The notes: generated by a model from the sequence alone, not told the origin. 64,000 bases of DNA from Verrucomicrobiota bacterium (GCA_024233345.1 JACKPT010000009.1:62001-126000); one strand, 5' to 3'; counted from the stretch's first letter, positions 26,739-35,528 are shown. Numbers and translations are program-made.

Positions 26739-27905
26739 ATGCAACAATTAATTGTGAGGGATGGGCTGATCGAAGCCATTCGTGTGCGGTTGGACGAGTC
26801 TCCGGCAGTGGCCCTCTTAGGAGCTAGGCAAGTGGGGAAAACCACCTTGGCCAGGTACGTTACGTCTGAATGGCCCGGCCCTACCTCGATTTTCGATCTG
26901 GAGCAACCAGCAACCCGGGAAGCGATGAGCAACACCCCGGAAATACTACTCCGCGAGCAAACTGGGCTGGTGATCATTGACGAGGTTCAGCGCATGCCGG
27001 AACTCTTCACGCTTTTACGACCTTTGTGTGACGATCCCAAGCGCAAATCTGTCTTTCTTTTGCTCGGAAGCGCATCCTGGGATCTGGTCAAGGGCGTTTC
27101 GGAAACCTTGGCTGGACGCATTCAGTTTGTCGATGTTCCCGGCCTTTCGTTGATCGAGGTAGGAGCTGGACAGCAATCCAGCCTATGGATGCGAGGCGGC
27201 TTCCCCCGCGCTTTCCTCGCGGGCTCAGACGATGCCTGGGTTCGATGGATGGACAATTTCTCCCGAACCTTTCTTGAACGGGATATCCCCGGGCTCGGGT
27301 CCAGGGTATCGCCAGCCGCACTGGGTCGCTTCTGGCGCATGCTTGCCCATTACCATGGCCAGACCTGGAATGCTGCGGAGCTGGCTCGATCCATGGATGT
27401 AAGTCCGGTGGCGGTGAATCACTACCGTGACTTGTTGGTCGGCACCTTCATGGCCAGACTACTTCCGCCCTGGTATGAAAACCTCGGTAAACGTCTGGTC
27501 AAGTCGCCAAAACTCTATCTGCGTGACAGCGGAATTCTACATCACCTGCTAGGCCTTGAGAATAGGACGGATCTTCGATCCCATCCTCGATACGGAGCCA
27601 GTTGGGAAGGCTTTGCCACGGAGCAGGTGCTGTCCGCTTACGGAGATCGTGAAGCCTATTTCTATGCAACCCAACGCGGAGCCGAGTTGGATCTGTTGTT
27701 GCACCGACGCGGTAAGCGATGGGGCTTCGAATTCAAGTGCACGGATGCCCCCAAAACAACCAAGTCCATGCATGTCGCGATAGAAGATCTAAAACTGGAA
27801 CACCTTTGGGTCGTTTATCCGGGGGAGAAACATTATCCCCTGACCGATCAAATCACCGCCCTTTCCCTGGTCGATGCGATGAGCGTACTCACCAACCACG
27901 CTTGA
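26739..27905 (+). CDS. AAA ATPase with DUF4143 domain
   Basis: This 388-residue protein is of the large AAA_14/DUF4143 family common in bacterial genomes, of uncertain function. Walker A is LLGARQVGKTTLAR, Walker B is LVIIDEVQRMPELF, and the sensor Ser is in LLLGSASWDLVKG. The C-terminal DUF4143 part has LGRFWRMLAHYHGQTWNAAELA and a nuclease-like end (ELDLLLHRRGKRWGFEFKCTD) with an E-x-K pattern. I take ATG 26739, since the TTG 30 nt earlier lies in the promoter. It stands alone just before tRNA-Val. Confidence 0.88.
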   Translation: MQQLIVRDGLIEAIRVRLDESPAVALLGARQVGKTTLARYVTSEWPGPTSIFDLEQPATREAMSNTPEILLREQTGLVIIDEVQRMPELFTLLRPLCDDPKRKSVFLLLGSASWDLVKGVSETLAGRIQFVDVPGLSLIEVGAGQQSSLWMRGGFPRAFLAGSDDAWVRWMDNFSRTFLERDIPGLGSRVSPAALGRFWRMLAHYHGQTWNAAELARSMDVSPVAVNHYRDLLVGTFMARLLPPWYENLGKRLVKSPKLYLRDSGILHHLLGLENRTDLRSHPRYGASWEGFATEQVLSAYGDREAYFYATQRGAELDLLLHRRGKRWGFEFKCTDAPKTTKSMHVAIEDLKLEHLWVVYPGEKHYPLTDQITALSLVDAMSVLTNHA

Positions 27906-27960
27906 CTTTCCCAACCGGGCTGGCTTACGTTTTCCACACCTTGAAGGAGCCCTTCCTTTC

Positions 27961-28037
27961 GGGCGATTAGCTCAGTTGGTCAGAGCGCTGCCCTCACATG
28001 GCAGAGGTCACTGGTTCGAGCCCAGTATCGCCCACCA
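27961..28037 (+). tRNA. tRNA-Val (anticodon CAC)
   Basis: The 77-nt cloverleaf is complete: acceptor GGGCGAT pairs with ATCGCCC, the anticodon stem CTGCC/GGCAG holds loop CTCACAT with anticodon CAC, the T arm is CTGG-TTCGAGC-CCAG, and CCA is encoded. Its last 44 bases are repeated exactly at 34999-35042, so it is the integration target of the island that follows. Confidence 0.97.
27994..28037 (+). repeat. Island attachment repeat, left (in tRNA-Val)
   Basis: The 44 bp from TCACATGGCAGAGG to the encoded CCA are identical to 34999-35042 in the same orientation. Identity ends abruptly on both sides (CCC against GCA before, TTT against GCC after), as expected of att sites made by a tRNA-targeting integrase. 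Confidence 0.9.
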
Positions 28038-28227
28038 TTTATTACCAACAACTTACGACAATCCCCAAAACCATTTCACTTCACAGGTGGCGATTGAAGT
28101 GGCGGTTCCTGCATCGAGATTGCATTCGAGGGGGGGCGGAGCGGATGGGCTGAGAATTGGAAAACCGAAGGGCGAGAACTGGAAAAAGGTTTCTTCTGCC
28201 CCTTTCGACACTACATTTCCTATGGAA

Positions 28228-28279
28228 CACAGGACTCATAAGCCTTTGGTCGGGGGTTCAAATCCCCCATCTGCCACCA
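28228..28279 (+). pseudogene. 3' half of a CAT-anticodon tRNA
   Basis: The stretch has the loop CTCATAA with anticodon CAT, a perfect T arm (GGGGG-TTCAAAT-CCCCC), an acceptor 3' strand ATCTGCC and CCA. No 5' half with GGCAGAT is found in the preceding 200 bases, and the anticodon stem has mismatches. It is a tRNA-Met or Ile2 remnant, possibly the att scar of another element. Confidence 0.75.
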
Positions 28280-28475
28280 CCCCTATTTTTCTTGTTGTCT
28301 ACGACTTACAACAGAAGAACTCTCTGTTATCACTAAGCCTAAAACGGCTTCGTGGCATCCTTGTGACACGGAGAGTTGGGAAACTTCAAAAAGGGGCAAC
28401 TGCTCTGGCTTGGAATCAGGATTCAGTTCGGACATGTCTTCTGGCATATTCTCGCAATCAGTTTGAGCGAAGACA

Positions 28476-29468
28476 ATGAACGATCAACAAGACAAATTGG
28501 ACCTCGCTCGAAAATTTCTACGGCAAGAAATTGTTGCCTGCACGACTTGTTGCTCCAGATGCGACGGAGATTTTATTTGGACTGGTCCCCATACCGAAGC
28601 GGAGGACCTACTACTAACCTTCGAATTTGATAATGATGTCGAGTTGAGCCAAGAGGAACAAGAGGCGGTTTTCGATGGTATGGTTTGTCCTAACTGTGGC
28701 GCTGGAATTGAACCTTGGGGTGAGGTTCAATATCGCTCCGAGTATGACAAGGAGGTTCAGCGACTGGCCGAAGATGTGTTTCGTCCAGAGCTTGTAGATG
28801 AACTTGAAAGATTTGCTCAACACCTGAAAACGTATCCGTATTTGGGGGCTATCGATAAAGACGAAACCGGAATAAAAATATGTGAGGCTATTCGAACTGT
28901 CCGGTCAACATATGAGTGCAACGGAATCTATTATCGTGCCCGGTTATTCGATTCGAGCGGCAGAATGTATCCTACTTCTCAGATGGGCAATCCCGATCCA
29001 GCTCATGTCGAAGTGCCAGAGGGTCGATACAATCATTTTGGCCAGTCGTTTCTTTACTTGGCCGATAATCCGACGACAGCACTTCGTGAGATATCGCCTC
29101 ATAAGGACGGGATATGTGCCATTCAGAAATATCAATTGAAGCTGATCAGCAACATTCTTGATTTTCGCACTGACTATGGAGAGATGAACCCCGATCTGGG
29201 TATTTTGCCTGCCGCATTAATATATGGCGGGATGATCAGCGAAAAACCTAACGGTACATCATCTTGGAAACCCGAATACTTTGTTCCTCGATTTATTGCC
29301 GATGTCGCTCGTTATTGGGGATATTCAGGCATCATCTTCACGAGCGTTTACCAGACAGGTAACAACCTAGTTCTTTTCTACCCACCGGTACCCGGCTGTG
29401 AACCGATTGGTGATCCATATCCATTTAGACTAAAGGAAAACGAACGACATTTCTTTCGAGGTCTTTAG
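28476..29468 (+). CDS. RES-domain protein with N-terminal zinc ribbon
   Basis: This 330-residue protein has two Cys sets near the N-terminus (CTTCCSRC and CPNC, about residues 22-74), a likely zinc ribbon, then a RES domain (about 150-320). The three residues that name the domain are visible: Arg in YYRARLFD, Glu in ALREISPH and Ser in GIIFTSVYQ. RES toxins of RES-Xre systems destroy NAD+. No Xre-type antitoxin lies beside it, so it may instead be a defence effector; the larger N-terminus supports that. It is the leftmost gene of the island and faces the SIR2-STAND pair tail to tail. Confidence 0.82.
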   Translation: MNDQQDKLDLARKFLRQEIVACTTCCSRCDGDFIWTGPHTEAEDLLLTFEFDNDVELSQEEQEAVFDGMVCPNCGAGIEPWGEVQYRSEYDKEVQRLAEDVFRPELVDELERFAQHLKTYPYLGAIDKDETGIKICEAIRTVRSTYECNGIYYRARLFDSSGRMYPTSQMGNPDPAHVEVPEGRYNHFGQSFLYLADNPTTALREISPHKDGICAIQKYQLKLISNILDFRTDYGEMNPDLGILPAALIYGGMISEKPNGTSSWKPEYFVPRFIADVARYWGYSGIIFTSVYQTGNNLVLFYPPVPGCEPIGDPYPFRLKENERHFFRGL

Positions 29469-29582
29469 CTGGAGTTGGAACCGATACACAGTCTGGCAGT
29501 GCATATGAATGATAGCCGGGAAATCTACAGTACCCGTCCACGGGTGTCGGTCTTAAGATTGGTTGGAATGGATTTCGTACAT

Positions 29583-29603
29583 GTCGTAGGCTAACCCTAC
29601 GAC
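29583..29603. terminator. Hairpin between convergent island genes
   Basis: GTCGTAGG-CTAAC-CCTACGAC is a perfect 8-bp stem between the convergent RES and STAND genes. There is no strong U tract on either side. It could end transcripts from both sides. Confidence 0.5.
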
Positions 29604-29698
29604 ACAGACAATATAAGCCGGAAGTGGTGCTCGGCAGGATGCTTACCAATGGAAGGTTTGTGGTTTCATTTCGCAAGGTAAGACAGATTGTCGATTCC

Positions 29699-32600
29699 TT
29701 ATCTGAAAACCTCATCTAATCGCCAGGCCAAGTTCAAGGCTTCCGGCCAACCCGCGTCAACAAAGATATCTAGAAGATCGAGCAGATATTGCAACGATTC
29801 CTGATCCCGGGCGTCAACGCGGTGATCCGAGAGAATGGACTCGACCAGGCTGACCACCTCGCGAACAGCCATCGAATCAAATTGGAAGCTACCACTTAGC
29901 GAGGCCTTGACTACCCGAGTAGCCATACCGAGTACGACCTTTGGATCGCACGCCAACACACCATTGAGCAGTTGCATAAAGTGATGTGCTGTCGGGGCTG
30001 CGAGCATGCCACCCCTTGCTACATTCGAGACGTTGAGCACCTCTTCAAGCACTGGCCGCATTTCAGTGAAATATCGGTGCAGTTCTTCGAAGCTTACGGG
30101 TGGATTATTCTTCGACTCCTTGAACAAACCTGCGGCAAAGTAGGTCCGCGTAACAACCTCATCGATTACACCGTAAAGTCCATGCGCGATTTTCTGCGCC
30201 TCTTCAGAATTCGGATCAGTTTTGGATTCACAAAAGTTGCGCAGACCGTCTGCAGCAGCATGTATCGCTCGAATGAGCCATGCTTTTGAACGCTCGGTTT
30301 GAGGACGACAATCATCGCGCGATGTCCATTGAGGTGTAAGCAACTCAAGCACCTCCAGTGTCGCACGCTGAAGCTCTCGTGGATGCGAAACTGGGTCGGC
30401 TAGGAAAGATTCCATGATTTCGCGCGCCCAGGTGTTTGCCTGGCTTAGGGCAAGCCAGACCACGATATCCACAAGCTGCTGCAACAGAGTATCGCTTTTT
30501 TCGCTTCGAATATTGTCATATATGCGCTTCAGGATTACGACGCATTCGTGCTCATGTTTACCGACAAGGTGTCCAATCGAGTCGCTGAGGCCCGATAGAA
30601 CAACCAAATTCTGTTCACGACTAGCAACGTCATTCAAGATTTCGAAACATTCTTTCTCGTAGTTTCCGTTTAGTCGCCAGGTCTCTGTGATTGCGAGAAA
30701 TCGCACAGACGGAACGGGGTCATTCGCCAGTCTTCTTAACGTTTTGACGACATCCAAATCATTTTTGTTCCACACAGCAAGCCATGGCAATCCCTGAGCC
30801 GCCTCATTGCGTGGGGCCGGTGACCAATGAGGAAAAGTATACTTCTCATCACACTTCGGGTCTGGCGTGGGCTTTTCGTGGTGTGCGCTTCGAATCAGGA
30901 TTTCCCGGCACAACCGATACTCGTCTGAATCTGGTCGTTCACACCCGCGCGCAGCAGTGGCCGTCGCTTCAGATACGCAGTTCCATAGGTATTCAATTAC
31001 CGGTGTTTCGGCATCGCCAGGATTGGACAGAAGCTTCCACACTTCTTGAAGCTGGGGCAAAAATGCCGATACATCAGCGGGGGTCGGTTTCTTATTGCGA
31101 TGATCTGATACGAAGGCCTTTAGTTTTTCCTCGAAGTTGCGGAGTTGAATGTTGGCGGGTTTGGTTATATCGGCGCCTTTTTCCTTCAAGAAGTCATCTG
31201 TCGAGTAATTCCTCCATTCCGAGGTAAACTGTTCAGAAGGTTCATTGGCGGGTAGTTTGTCGGTCTCTTTCAAGGCCCTAATAAGCATTATTGCTTCAGA
31301 TGTTGCGATTAACGCTTCGGGGATACAGCCTAGGATTTTATCTCGATCACGCGCCCGATATTCCGCATCTTCGGGGTCTTCACCGGCTGGCACTTCAAGC
31401 AATGCTTTTTCGATCGCAGTTCTCTGCGCGACAGAAAGATGCGGATAGGTTGTCTTCAGACATTCGCCAAGTTGGTAGCAGGTTTCGCTATGGGTACGGA
31501 TCGGCTTGGCAACGAATAAATCAAACAGGCGGATGCCGAGCGTCGAAGGTTTTTCTGCGCCTGCAAGAAGTAGTTGACCCCAGGCAAAGCCCGCCCGCGC
31601 GTCATCCCGGAAAATATCCAGGAATTCATCCAACTGTTTCGTATCATCTTTTTCCGCGAGATCGCGAATATAAGTGAATAAAGTACCGGCGATTTCGATC
31701 TCATCTTTGCGGCGGCTGAGTCCCTGATTCCATATCCAGCTCAAATCCTGTACGAACCGAGCCGTACCGCCACGGAAAAGGAAATCCTCGGCTACTGGTA
31801 TATTTTCCTTAAGGTCAATGTGCTCTGTTTGCACATATGCTTCTATAACCTGAAGAGCGGTGTGGGCAGCCACTATCGGACAGGCCTTGATGAAGGCTGG
31901 GAAATGTTGCTTCAAGACATAAAAGCACATTCGGTAGTCTTGTCGCCGCGTGCTGATCATCGGTAGCACAGGCGGACCCATATTCGTTTTTTCTTCGCTC
32001 GATTCCGTGCGCGAAAAAACCGCTGAATATATCAGTGATGCGAATTCGGGATCGTGCGGCCAAATGTTAGGGACTTCATCGGCCAGCCTGTAAACGAAAT
32101 CTATGGGGAAGCCGTCCACCCTCAAAAGTTCCAAGACCGGTTCAAGGATCGCCCTCGATACTACTGGATCGGTGCCAAAGGTTTCTGTTACTAACGGAAG
32201 CATGAGTCGACTGCCTTGCCCATCAAATCGTGCCCCGTCAGAAGCCTTCCGCCTTTCCCAAATCCAACGGAAAAGATCGCGCGCGATTTGACCATAGTCA
32301 CGCCGCAGTGATTCTTTCGGTTCTTGCTTAACCCGACGAAGTGCCCGCTCCGTCCACGTGCCAAGCTCGTATGACAAGTCATCACTGCAATCTGCGGCGA
32401 GGACTCGAACTGTTTGGACCCAGCCTTCGTCTATTGCCGTATCTCGTGGGGGAGTCTCGGCCTCGACAACCCGCAGGGCCTGTAAAACGCGCCTTAATGC
32501 CTTGTCTGTTTCTGCCTTCTCCTTCGTCCTGCGACCCATGATCGGCAATAACTGTTCCGAGTTGCGGAGTTCGCGTGCAGCGACAAGGGGGGGCAGCAAG

Positions 32601-33736
32601 GTGGCAAAAAGGCGGACCTGCATGGAGTCATCAAACAGCATGCGCCAATACGTTTCCCAGAAGGTGGGCAAATCCGATTGCCATAGCGAGGCGAAATGAT
32701 AATAGAGGCTTGGCCGAAGAAAGAGAGCGCGCGCCTTGTCCTCTTTCAGGAAGGCGGCGAGGGCTTCGGGTGAATCGTCAATCAGCAACCTGCTCACTGC
32801 ATAGTCAAAAAGCATATTGTGTCGAAAAGCCACGCGATCCTGATTCTTGCGTCCAACTTTTTCCAGGACCTCAACACTTAAAAGTTCCTGCCATGTCTCG
32901 TCTGCTTTCAAGTCATAGACTTGCTCCAATTGCACAGAAAGTGACGATTGCGCAACCATGGCGCGGGCGACAATTCTTGCCACCATATTTCGGGCGTCAG
33001 CCTTGACGCCTCGCTCCACGCGCGCCTTCCAGAACTCTTCAAGTAGCCCGACTTCAGAGGTGATTTGTCCGAGTTGGCGGCCTGGTTCCTCAGTAGTCAG
33101 AATTTTTTCCATGAGCCATAGGTTAAACGGAATCCGCAGAAGCTCCTTCAAGCTCTGCGAAGCCCCGTCAAAGATGCTGTCCAGTCCCTTGATGCTTGCG
33201 ACAGCTTCCATTCTTTCTTCATCACGCAACGATGGAATCCAGAAATGGCGACACTTAATGTTAGAAGAGCAAAAATCCGGTTCGAAGTCTCCGCCAGGAA
33301 AAAGATCGAGAAGCTCCGTCGACCGTTGGGCGTCGTAGGTGCGGACGCTAACAATAACGTGCCATTTATCGCCGATGTCGTGGATTATTCGCCGAATCAG
33401 GTGAACAAGCTGACGCCGACCCGTGTCCGAACGAGCCGCATCGAATGCGTCTAGGATGAGATAACCCGGACGTTCAGGTGTGGCGTCACTGTCGCTTTCC
33501 AGTAATGCAACCAAATCCCCGTCTATTCCAAGGGCCCGCTCGATATCTCCGGCTGTATCGATACCCATTTGATCGAACAATATGCGAAGGGAGGCGCCTC
33601 CAGTCTTTTTCGCCCTTGTTGCCAGTTCTTTTAGCGAGTGCGTCTTGCCCACGCCGGGATTCCCGATGAGTACCCCATGGCCTGCGACGACGAAGCGCTC
33701 CAGCGAGTCGTGGAGACTTGTACGCGTGATTTTCAC
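29699..33736 (-). CDS. STAND-type NTPase, probable phage sensor
   Basis: This ~1345-residue protein has an N-terminal P-loop NTPase (Walker A GNPGVGKTHS near residue 25, Walker B GYLILDAFDAA near 90, then a STAND/NACHT-like helical part with VSVRTYD and SLRDEERMEAV) and a very long helical C-terminus. Part of that C-terminus looks HEAT-like (ANDPVPSVRFLAITETWRL). STAND proteins use such arrays to sense a ligand and oligomerise. The GTG start overlaps the SIR2 stop (GTGA) with GAGGAG eight bases upstream; an ATG 57 nt earlier inside the SIR2 gene is less likely. I infer that it controls the SIR2 enzyme. Confidence 0.85.
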   Translation of the reverse strand: MKITRTSLHDSLERFVVAGHGVLIGNPGVGKTHSLKELATRAKKTGGASLRILFDQMGIDTAGDIERALGIDGDLVALLESDSDATPERPGYLILDAFDAARSDTGRRQLVHLIRRIIHDIGDKWHVIVSVRTYDAQRSTELLDLFPGGDFEPDFCSSNIKCRHFWIPSLRDEERMEAVASIKGLDSIFDGASQSLKELLRIPFNLWLMEKILTTEEPGRQLGQITSEVGLLEEFWKARVERGVKADARNMVARIVARAMVAQSSLSVQLEQVYDLKADETWQELLSVEVLEKVGRKNQDRVAFRHNMLFDYAVSRLLIDDSPEALAAFLKEDKARALFLRPSLYYHFASLWQSDLPTFWETYWRMLFDDSMQVRLFATLLPPLVAARELRNSEQLLPIMGRRTKEKAETDKALRRVLQALRVVEAETPPRDTAIDEGWVQTVRVLAADCSDDLSYELGTWTERALRRVKQEPKESLRRDYGQIARDLFRWIWERRKASDGARFDGQGSRLMLPLVTETFGTDPVVSRAILEPVLELLRVDGFPIDFVYRLADEVPNIWPHDPEFASLIYSAVFSRTESSEEKTNMGPPVLPMISTRRQDYRMCFYVLKQHFPAFIKACPIVAAHTALQVIEAYVQTEHIDLKENIPVAEDFLFRGGTARFVQDLSWIWNQGLSRRKDEIEIAGTLFTYIRDLAEKDDTKQLDEFLDIFRDDARAGFAWGQLLLAGAEKPSTLGIRLFDLFVAKPIRTHSETCYQLGECLKTTYPHLSVAQRTAIEKALLEVPAGEDPEDAEYRARDRDKILGCIPEALIATSEAIMLIRALKETDKLPANEPSEQFTSEWRNYSTDDFLKEKGADITKPANIQLRNFEEKLKAFVSDHRNKKPTPADVSAFLPQLQEVWKLLSNPGDAETPVIEYLWNCVSEATATAARGCERPDSDEYRLCREILIRSAHHEKPTPDPKCDEKYTFPHWSPAPRNEAAQGLPWLAVWNKNDLDVVKTLRRLANDPVPSVRFLAITETWRLNGNYEKECFEILNDVASREQNLVVLSGLSDSIGHLVGKHEHECVVILKRIYDNIRSEKSDTLLQQLVDIVVWLALSQANTWAREIMESFLADPVSHPRELQRATLEVLELLTPQWTSRDDCRPQTERSKAWLIRAIHAAADGLRNFCESKTDPNSEEAQKIAHGLYGVIDEVVTRTYFAAGLFKESKNNPPVSFEELHRYFTEMRPVLEEVLNVSNVARGGMLAAPTAHHFMQLLNGVLACDPKVVLGMATRVVKASLSGSFQFDSMAVREVVSLVESILSDHRVDARDQESLQYLLDLLDIFVDAGWPEALNLAWRLDEVFR

Positions 33737-34743
33737 GGATACATCTCCTCGTTTCTGGCGGAGATTGCACGGACCGTTGAACGCGGCTTCCATATGTGAT
33801 ACTTCGCCTCAAGCTCCTCAACGAGTTGATAAAGTTTGGCGTGAGGATCGCCTGGTCCAGTTCCCAGTTCGTAGTATATCGGGGCAACAGCTAGAAGCTC
33901 AAACCGCTCTTCTTGTCTTAGCATATCATCGACGGATCTAATGCCCATGAATGCAACATGAAGCCGCTCATTGATTCGATTAACATCGTGTAGTAGCACA
34001 TCAATGACTGAATTAAATACATCGTCCGTGAGACTGAAACCGACGAATACTACCATTCGCGTTGCCAAAAGCGCCCAAATGGTCTTTCGATGATATGTCA
34101 GCGTTTCATCAACCTGTTGGCGCTTTCCCGCCCCATCGACAATGAACCCGTCATAGAAACGGCTGTAATCATTCACCGTCAACATTACCTGATCGGGAAG
34201 ATCGTATGAGCCATGGAGATGCAGGATGCGATGCAAATCGCGACTCTTTGCCCCGAGATCTCTAAAAAAATCTAATACTAGGAGACGTTTACTCTCGTCG
34301 CACAGATTCACAGGCACACAACTGAGCTGTTCAGGCGCCAGTAAAGATCGCAACGAATCTTCCAATACGTGGTCGTAGTTTGTCGTGGTCAGGCCCGCGA
34401 AGGGTAGATTCATGAGGCTACGGTGAAAGTTGTTGTATGCAGGATTCCTCGGCTTAAATCGTCGATTGATAAATCGAGAAACAGCGTCGAGACTCTTGTA
34501 TTTTTTTAGGCAAAAGTCTGAAATTTCCTGGAGCTTGTCCAATTGGCCTGATGCCCGCGGTATAAATCCTGGTTCTATGTCATTTGCGAGTTCTGAAATT
34601 AAGCCGCCCCATGTTGGATAACCGGCACCAATGCTGCAGCCTGCGCCCGCGAGAAGGACCGCTGTCTGGCATTCGAGCCCTTTTTCAAGCATTTCCCAGC
34701 CGCGACGGCTTCTGTTTTCAATTTCCTCGGCAGGTGATTTCAT
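33733..34743 (-). CDS. SIR2-family NADase-type effector
   Basis: This 336-residue protein is a SIR2-domain protein of the kind used in anti-phage systems. Visible are the NAD-binding start LLAGAGCSIGAGYPTWGGLI (about residue 31), the NAD pocket motif LTTTNYDHVLE (about 120) and the catalytic His in ILHLHGSYD (about 175). In defence systems such domains hydrolyse NAD+ rather than deacetylate proteins. The zinc-binding Cys of classic sirtuins are not seen. It is the first gene of a two-gene operon; the STAND gene follows with a 4-nt overlap. Antiviral function is inferred from the pairing and island location. Confidence 0.88.
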   Translation of the reverse strand: MKSPAEEIENRSRRGWEMLEKGLECQTAVLLAGAGCSIGAGYPTWGGLISELANDIEPGFIPRASGQLDKLQEISDFCLKKYKSLDAVSRFINRRFKPRNPAYNNFHRSLMNLPFAGLTTTNYDHVLEDSLRSLLAPEQLSCVPVNLCDESKRLLVLDFFRDLGAKSRDLHRILHLHGSYDLPDQVMLTVNDYSRFYDGFIVDGAGKRQQVDETLTYHRKTIWALLATRMVVFVGFSLTDDVFNSVIDVLLHDVNRINERLHVAFMGIRSVDDMLRQEERFELLAVAPIYYELGTGPGDPHAKLYQLVEELEAKYHIWKPRSTVRAISARNEEMYP

Positions 34744-34880
34744 TCAACTAAATCTAGGCATCCGGCGCCCGTAGAGTCCCAAAACTGGATGGACACCAAT
34801 GCTCTTTGATTACACAGATAAACGCTAGTAAATTAATATCAAGAAGAGGCCACCCCAAAAGTGGCAGTTCAGTGGCGATT

Positions 34881-34900
34881 GATGCATCCCACTATGCATC
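34881..34900. promoter_or_regulatory. Palindrome upstream of the SIR2-STAND operon
   Basis: GATGCAT-CCCACT-ATGCATC is a perfect 7-bp inverted repeat about 140 bp before the SIR2 start. More ATGCAC/ATGCG half-site-like words follow at 34911-34926. It may be an operator. A small hairpin GCCAC-CCCAAAA-GTGGC lies at 34849-34865. Confidence 0.4.
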
Positions 34901-34998
34901 GTGTGCGTTTTATGCACGTTATGCGATTTAGCACAAGGGTCTAAATTCACCGCAAGTTGCTCATAACCATACAATTGCGAATGTCTCCTGGACCCGCA

Positions 34999-35042
34999 TC
35001 ACATGGCAGAGGTCACTGGTTCGAGCCCAGTATCGCCCACCA
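34999..35042 (+). repeat. Island attachment repeat, right
   Basis: This is an exact 44-bp copy of the 3' end of tRNA-Val, including CCA. It closes a 7.0-kb island. The hairpin and GIY-YIG gene that follow are the sort of sequences normally found directly after a tRNA in such genomes, so this is the original downstream flank. Confidence 0.9.
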
Positions 35043-35076
35043 GCCTTCGCTCGCAGCGCAGCAGAGAGCGAAGGCT
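35042..35076 (+). terminator. Hairpin after the right att site
   Basis: AGCCTTCGCTC (35042-35052) pairs perfectly with GAGCGAAGGCT (35066-35076), an 11-bp stem that starts on the last base of CCA. It looks like the original terminator of tRNA-Val, now 7 kb from that gene because of the insertion. Confidence 0.65.
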
Positions 35077-35146
35077 GTCACGCCGGAGTCCCCGCACGCG
35101 GGGCGCAGGCGGACTTGTATTCAGCGCTGCGAGACTACGGCTTGGC

Positions 35147-35395
35147 ATGCCAGAATATCATTACGTTTACATCTTGAAGAGCGAGTCGGAACCCTCGCGG
35201 CATTACACGGGGTGTACGACAGAGATCACGGATCGCCTTGCCCGACATAACCGTGGTGAAGTGACCCATACCGCGAAGCATCGTCCCTGGCGCATGGAGA
35301 CGGTGATCCGGTTTGTCTCGCAGGACAAGGCCCGCGCCTTTGAGAAGTACCTCAAGTCGGGCTCTGGCCGCGAATTTTCGCGTCGGCACTTCTAG
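35147..35395 (+). CDS. GIY-YIG nuclease-domain protein
   Basis: This 82-residue protein is a minimal GIY-YIG domain of the UPF0213 type: HYVYILKSES, then RHYTGCTTEITDRLARHN (YTG in place of YIG), the Arg in DRLARHN and the Glu in FEKYLKSGSG. Such stand-alone domains are often found next to tRNA genes in PVC and Bacteroidetes genomes; the role is unknown. I chose ATG 35147 because the longer frame runs into the tRNA copy. A damaged second copy follows immediately. Confidence 0.85.
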   Translation: MPEYHYVYILKSESEPSRHYTGCTTEITDRLARHNRGEVTHTAKHRPWRMETVIRFVSQDKARAFEKYLKSGSGREFSRRHF

Positions 35396-35405
35396 CCCGT
35401 GTTCA

Positions 35406-35528
35406 GTACCCTCGCAGCATTACACCGGCTGTACGACGGATATCACGGATCGTCTTGCCCGACATAACCGTGGTGGGGTGGCCCATACCGCGACGTATTG
35501 TCCCTGGTGGCATTCCGGGGCAAGGTAG
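35406..35528 (+). pseudogene. GIY-YIG gene fragment, tandem duplicate
   Basis: The translated piece QHYTGCTTDITDRLARHN, then RGGVAHTATYCPWW, copies the middle of the preceding gene with a few changes. It lacks the start and first strand and runs to a stop after about 40 codons, so it is a decayed partial duplicate. Confidence 0.85.

Noticed and set aside
27976..28479. 167-codon frame starting in tRNA-Val
   Set aside because: It reads through the tRNA and the tRNA fragment and has no ribosome site or family match.
34864..34874. GTGGCGATTGA words near both island ends (about 28087 and 34872) as element ends
   Set aside because: Only 11 bp shared and at unequal distances from the att sites, so it may be chance.
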